Below the pieces are notes generated by a model. It was given only the letters and a program-made list of their open reading frames with translations. It made no database searches and was not told the origin of the DNA. Both the position numbers and the translations under genes were made by a program. Of a stretch of 6,605 nucleotides of DNA, positions 5,811 through 6,605 are shown piece by piece. The DNA comes from Actinomycetota bacterium. Its GTDB lineage: Bacteria; Actinomycetota; UBA4738; HRBIN12. Each line of letters starts with the position of its first letter. The first letter of the stretch is position 1. The stretch is taken from the NCBI GenBank assembly GCA_005885325.1, contig VAYX01000100.1:1-6605 (forward strand), in the 5' to 3' direction.

Positions 5811-6605
5811 CAGCCCGCGGGAAGGGTGAGGGCCCCGGCGAGCGAACCCAGCGCCTCCGCGGCCTCCTCGGGGATCGCCAGATCGGCCAACGCCGAGCGA
5901 GCCTCGTCGATCAGCTGGTTGACCTTGGCTCCGAAGGAGCCGGCAAGCCCAGCCTCCCCTTGGTCGAAGAGGTCGTCGCGGAGCTGGAACGCCAGCCCCA
6001 GGGGTCGGGCGAACCGGGACAGGGCATCGAGAAGCTCGGGCAAGGCCCCCGCGAGCAGCGCGCCGATGTGCAGGGGTCCTTCGACCGTATAGGCCCCGGT
6101 CTTCAGCGACGCGACCCGATCGGCCGAGGCGGTCGGCGCCGGGGCTCGGATGTCGAGGAACTGGCCGGCCGCGACCTCCTCGCGCATCACCGCATAGCGC
6201 CTGAGCGCGGGGAGGAGCCGTTCGGGCGGGAACCCCGATCCGATGAACGCCTCATCGGCGAGCACCGCGGCCAGGTCGCCGACGAGGACGGCCACCGAGC
6301 GGCCGAACCGCAGCGCGCCCGGTTCGCCGGCGCGAGCGCCGGCGAACCGGGCGTACGTCGAGGCCTGGCCTCGCCGTGTCTCGCTCTCGTCCATGACGTC
6401 GTCGTGGATCAGGGCGAACGTGTGGAACAGCTCGAGGGCCGCCGCGGCCCGGACGATCGGCTCGCCGTCGTCCCCCCCGGCCGCCCGGTATCCCCAGTAG
6501 CAGAAGGCGGGACGGATGCGCTTTCCTCCCGCCTCGACCACCCGCCGGAGCTCGTCCACCATCTCCGCCGCCTCGGGCGCCATCCTGGCCATCGACTCCC
6601 GTCGC
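5810..6605 (-). CDS. Polyprenyl (geranylgeranyl-type) diphosphate synthase, 5' end cut by window edge
   Basis: This is a trans-isoprenyl diphosphate synthase, which adds isopentenyl diphosphate units to an allylic primer. Numbering from the ATG at 6592, visible motifs are GGKRIRP (22-28), the first Asp-rich motif in LIHDDVMDESETRRG (61-75; DDVMD at 64-68), GQFLD (143-147), KTGAYTVEGPLHIGALLAG (164-182) and the second Asp-rich motif AFQLRDDLFD (201-210). Relatives have several tens of residues before GGKRIRP, and the frame is open past that ATG to the window edge, so the real start is probably outside. After the second Asp motif the usual GK-x-x-G-x-D-L-x-x-GK segment is absent and the protein passes almost directly to the last helices, which resemble the family's C-terminus. 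The gene precedes and overlaps the split-barrel gene. Its product may be the menaquinone side chain, given the nearby reductase, but chain length cannot be read from sequence here. Confidence 0.88.
   Translation of the reverse strand, partial: RRESMARMAPEAAEMVDELRRVVEAGGKRIRPAFCYWGYRAAGGDDGEPIVRAAAALELFHTFALIHDDVMDESETRRGQASTYARFAGARAGEPGALRFGRSVAVLVGDLAAVLADEAFIGSGFPPERLLPALRRYAVMREEVAAGQFLDIRAPAPTASADRVASLKTGAYTVEGPLHIGALLAGALPELLDALSRFARPLGLAFQLRDDLFDQGEAGLAGSFGAKVNQLIDEARSALADLAIPEEAAEALGSLAGALTLPAG

Overview
The window looks like an ordinary stretch of a high-GC chromosome, most probably from an actinobacterium (Actinomycetota) or a close uncultured relative. The basis is the strong G/C third-position bias, the nuoABCDEF gene order with typical actinobacterial protein tails, a MenJ-type menaquinone reductase directly ahead of nuoA, GTG starts with GGAGG ribosome binding sites, and TAGGCT-type -10 boxes. 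I cannot place it more finely than that.

All genes lie on the minus strand, so transcription runs from high to low coordinates. From right to left they are: a trans-polyprenyl diphosphate synthase (cut at its 5' end by the window edge), a small FMN/F420 split-barrel protein coupled to it, a 103-bp intergenic control region, the FAD-dependent menaquinone reductase (menJ-like), then nuoA, nuoB, nuoC, nuoD, nuoE and the first 233 codons of nuoF. Gaps inside the menJ-nuo block are 15 and 7 bases or are replaced by overlaps of 1 to 11 bases, so these genes form one tightly coupled operon that continues beyond position 1.

Functionally, the nuo genes encode the peripheral arm of respiratory complex I plus the small membrane subunit NuoA. 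NuoF and NuoE take electrons from NADH (FMN and a 2Fe-2S cluster). NuoB (cluster N2), NuoC and NuoD form the quinone-reducing connection. MenJ saturates one isoprene unit of the menaquinone tail, and the polyprenyl synthase upstream could supply that tail. The locus therefore joins the quinone substrate's side chain to the enzyme that reduces it.

The most interesting element is the control region at 5282-5384. It holds two 18-bp palindromes of the form TTGTGAA-N4-TTCACAA, the consensus operator of the NADH/NAD+-sensing repressor Rex. Each is preceded by a TAGGCT -10-like box, so the same promoter-operator module occurs twice with a 31-bp offset. A GC-rich hairpin spanning the stop codon of the upstream gene lies just before it and may terminate the upstream transcript. 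A second notable point is that the polyprenyl synthase appears to lack a conserved C-terminal segment without any frameshift. No tRNA, rRNA, CRISPR array, insertion sequence or new defence-like system is visible.
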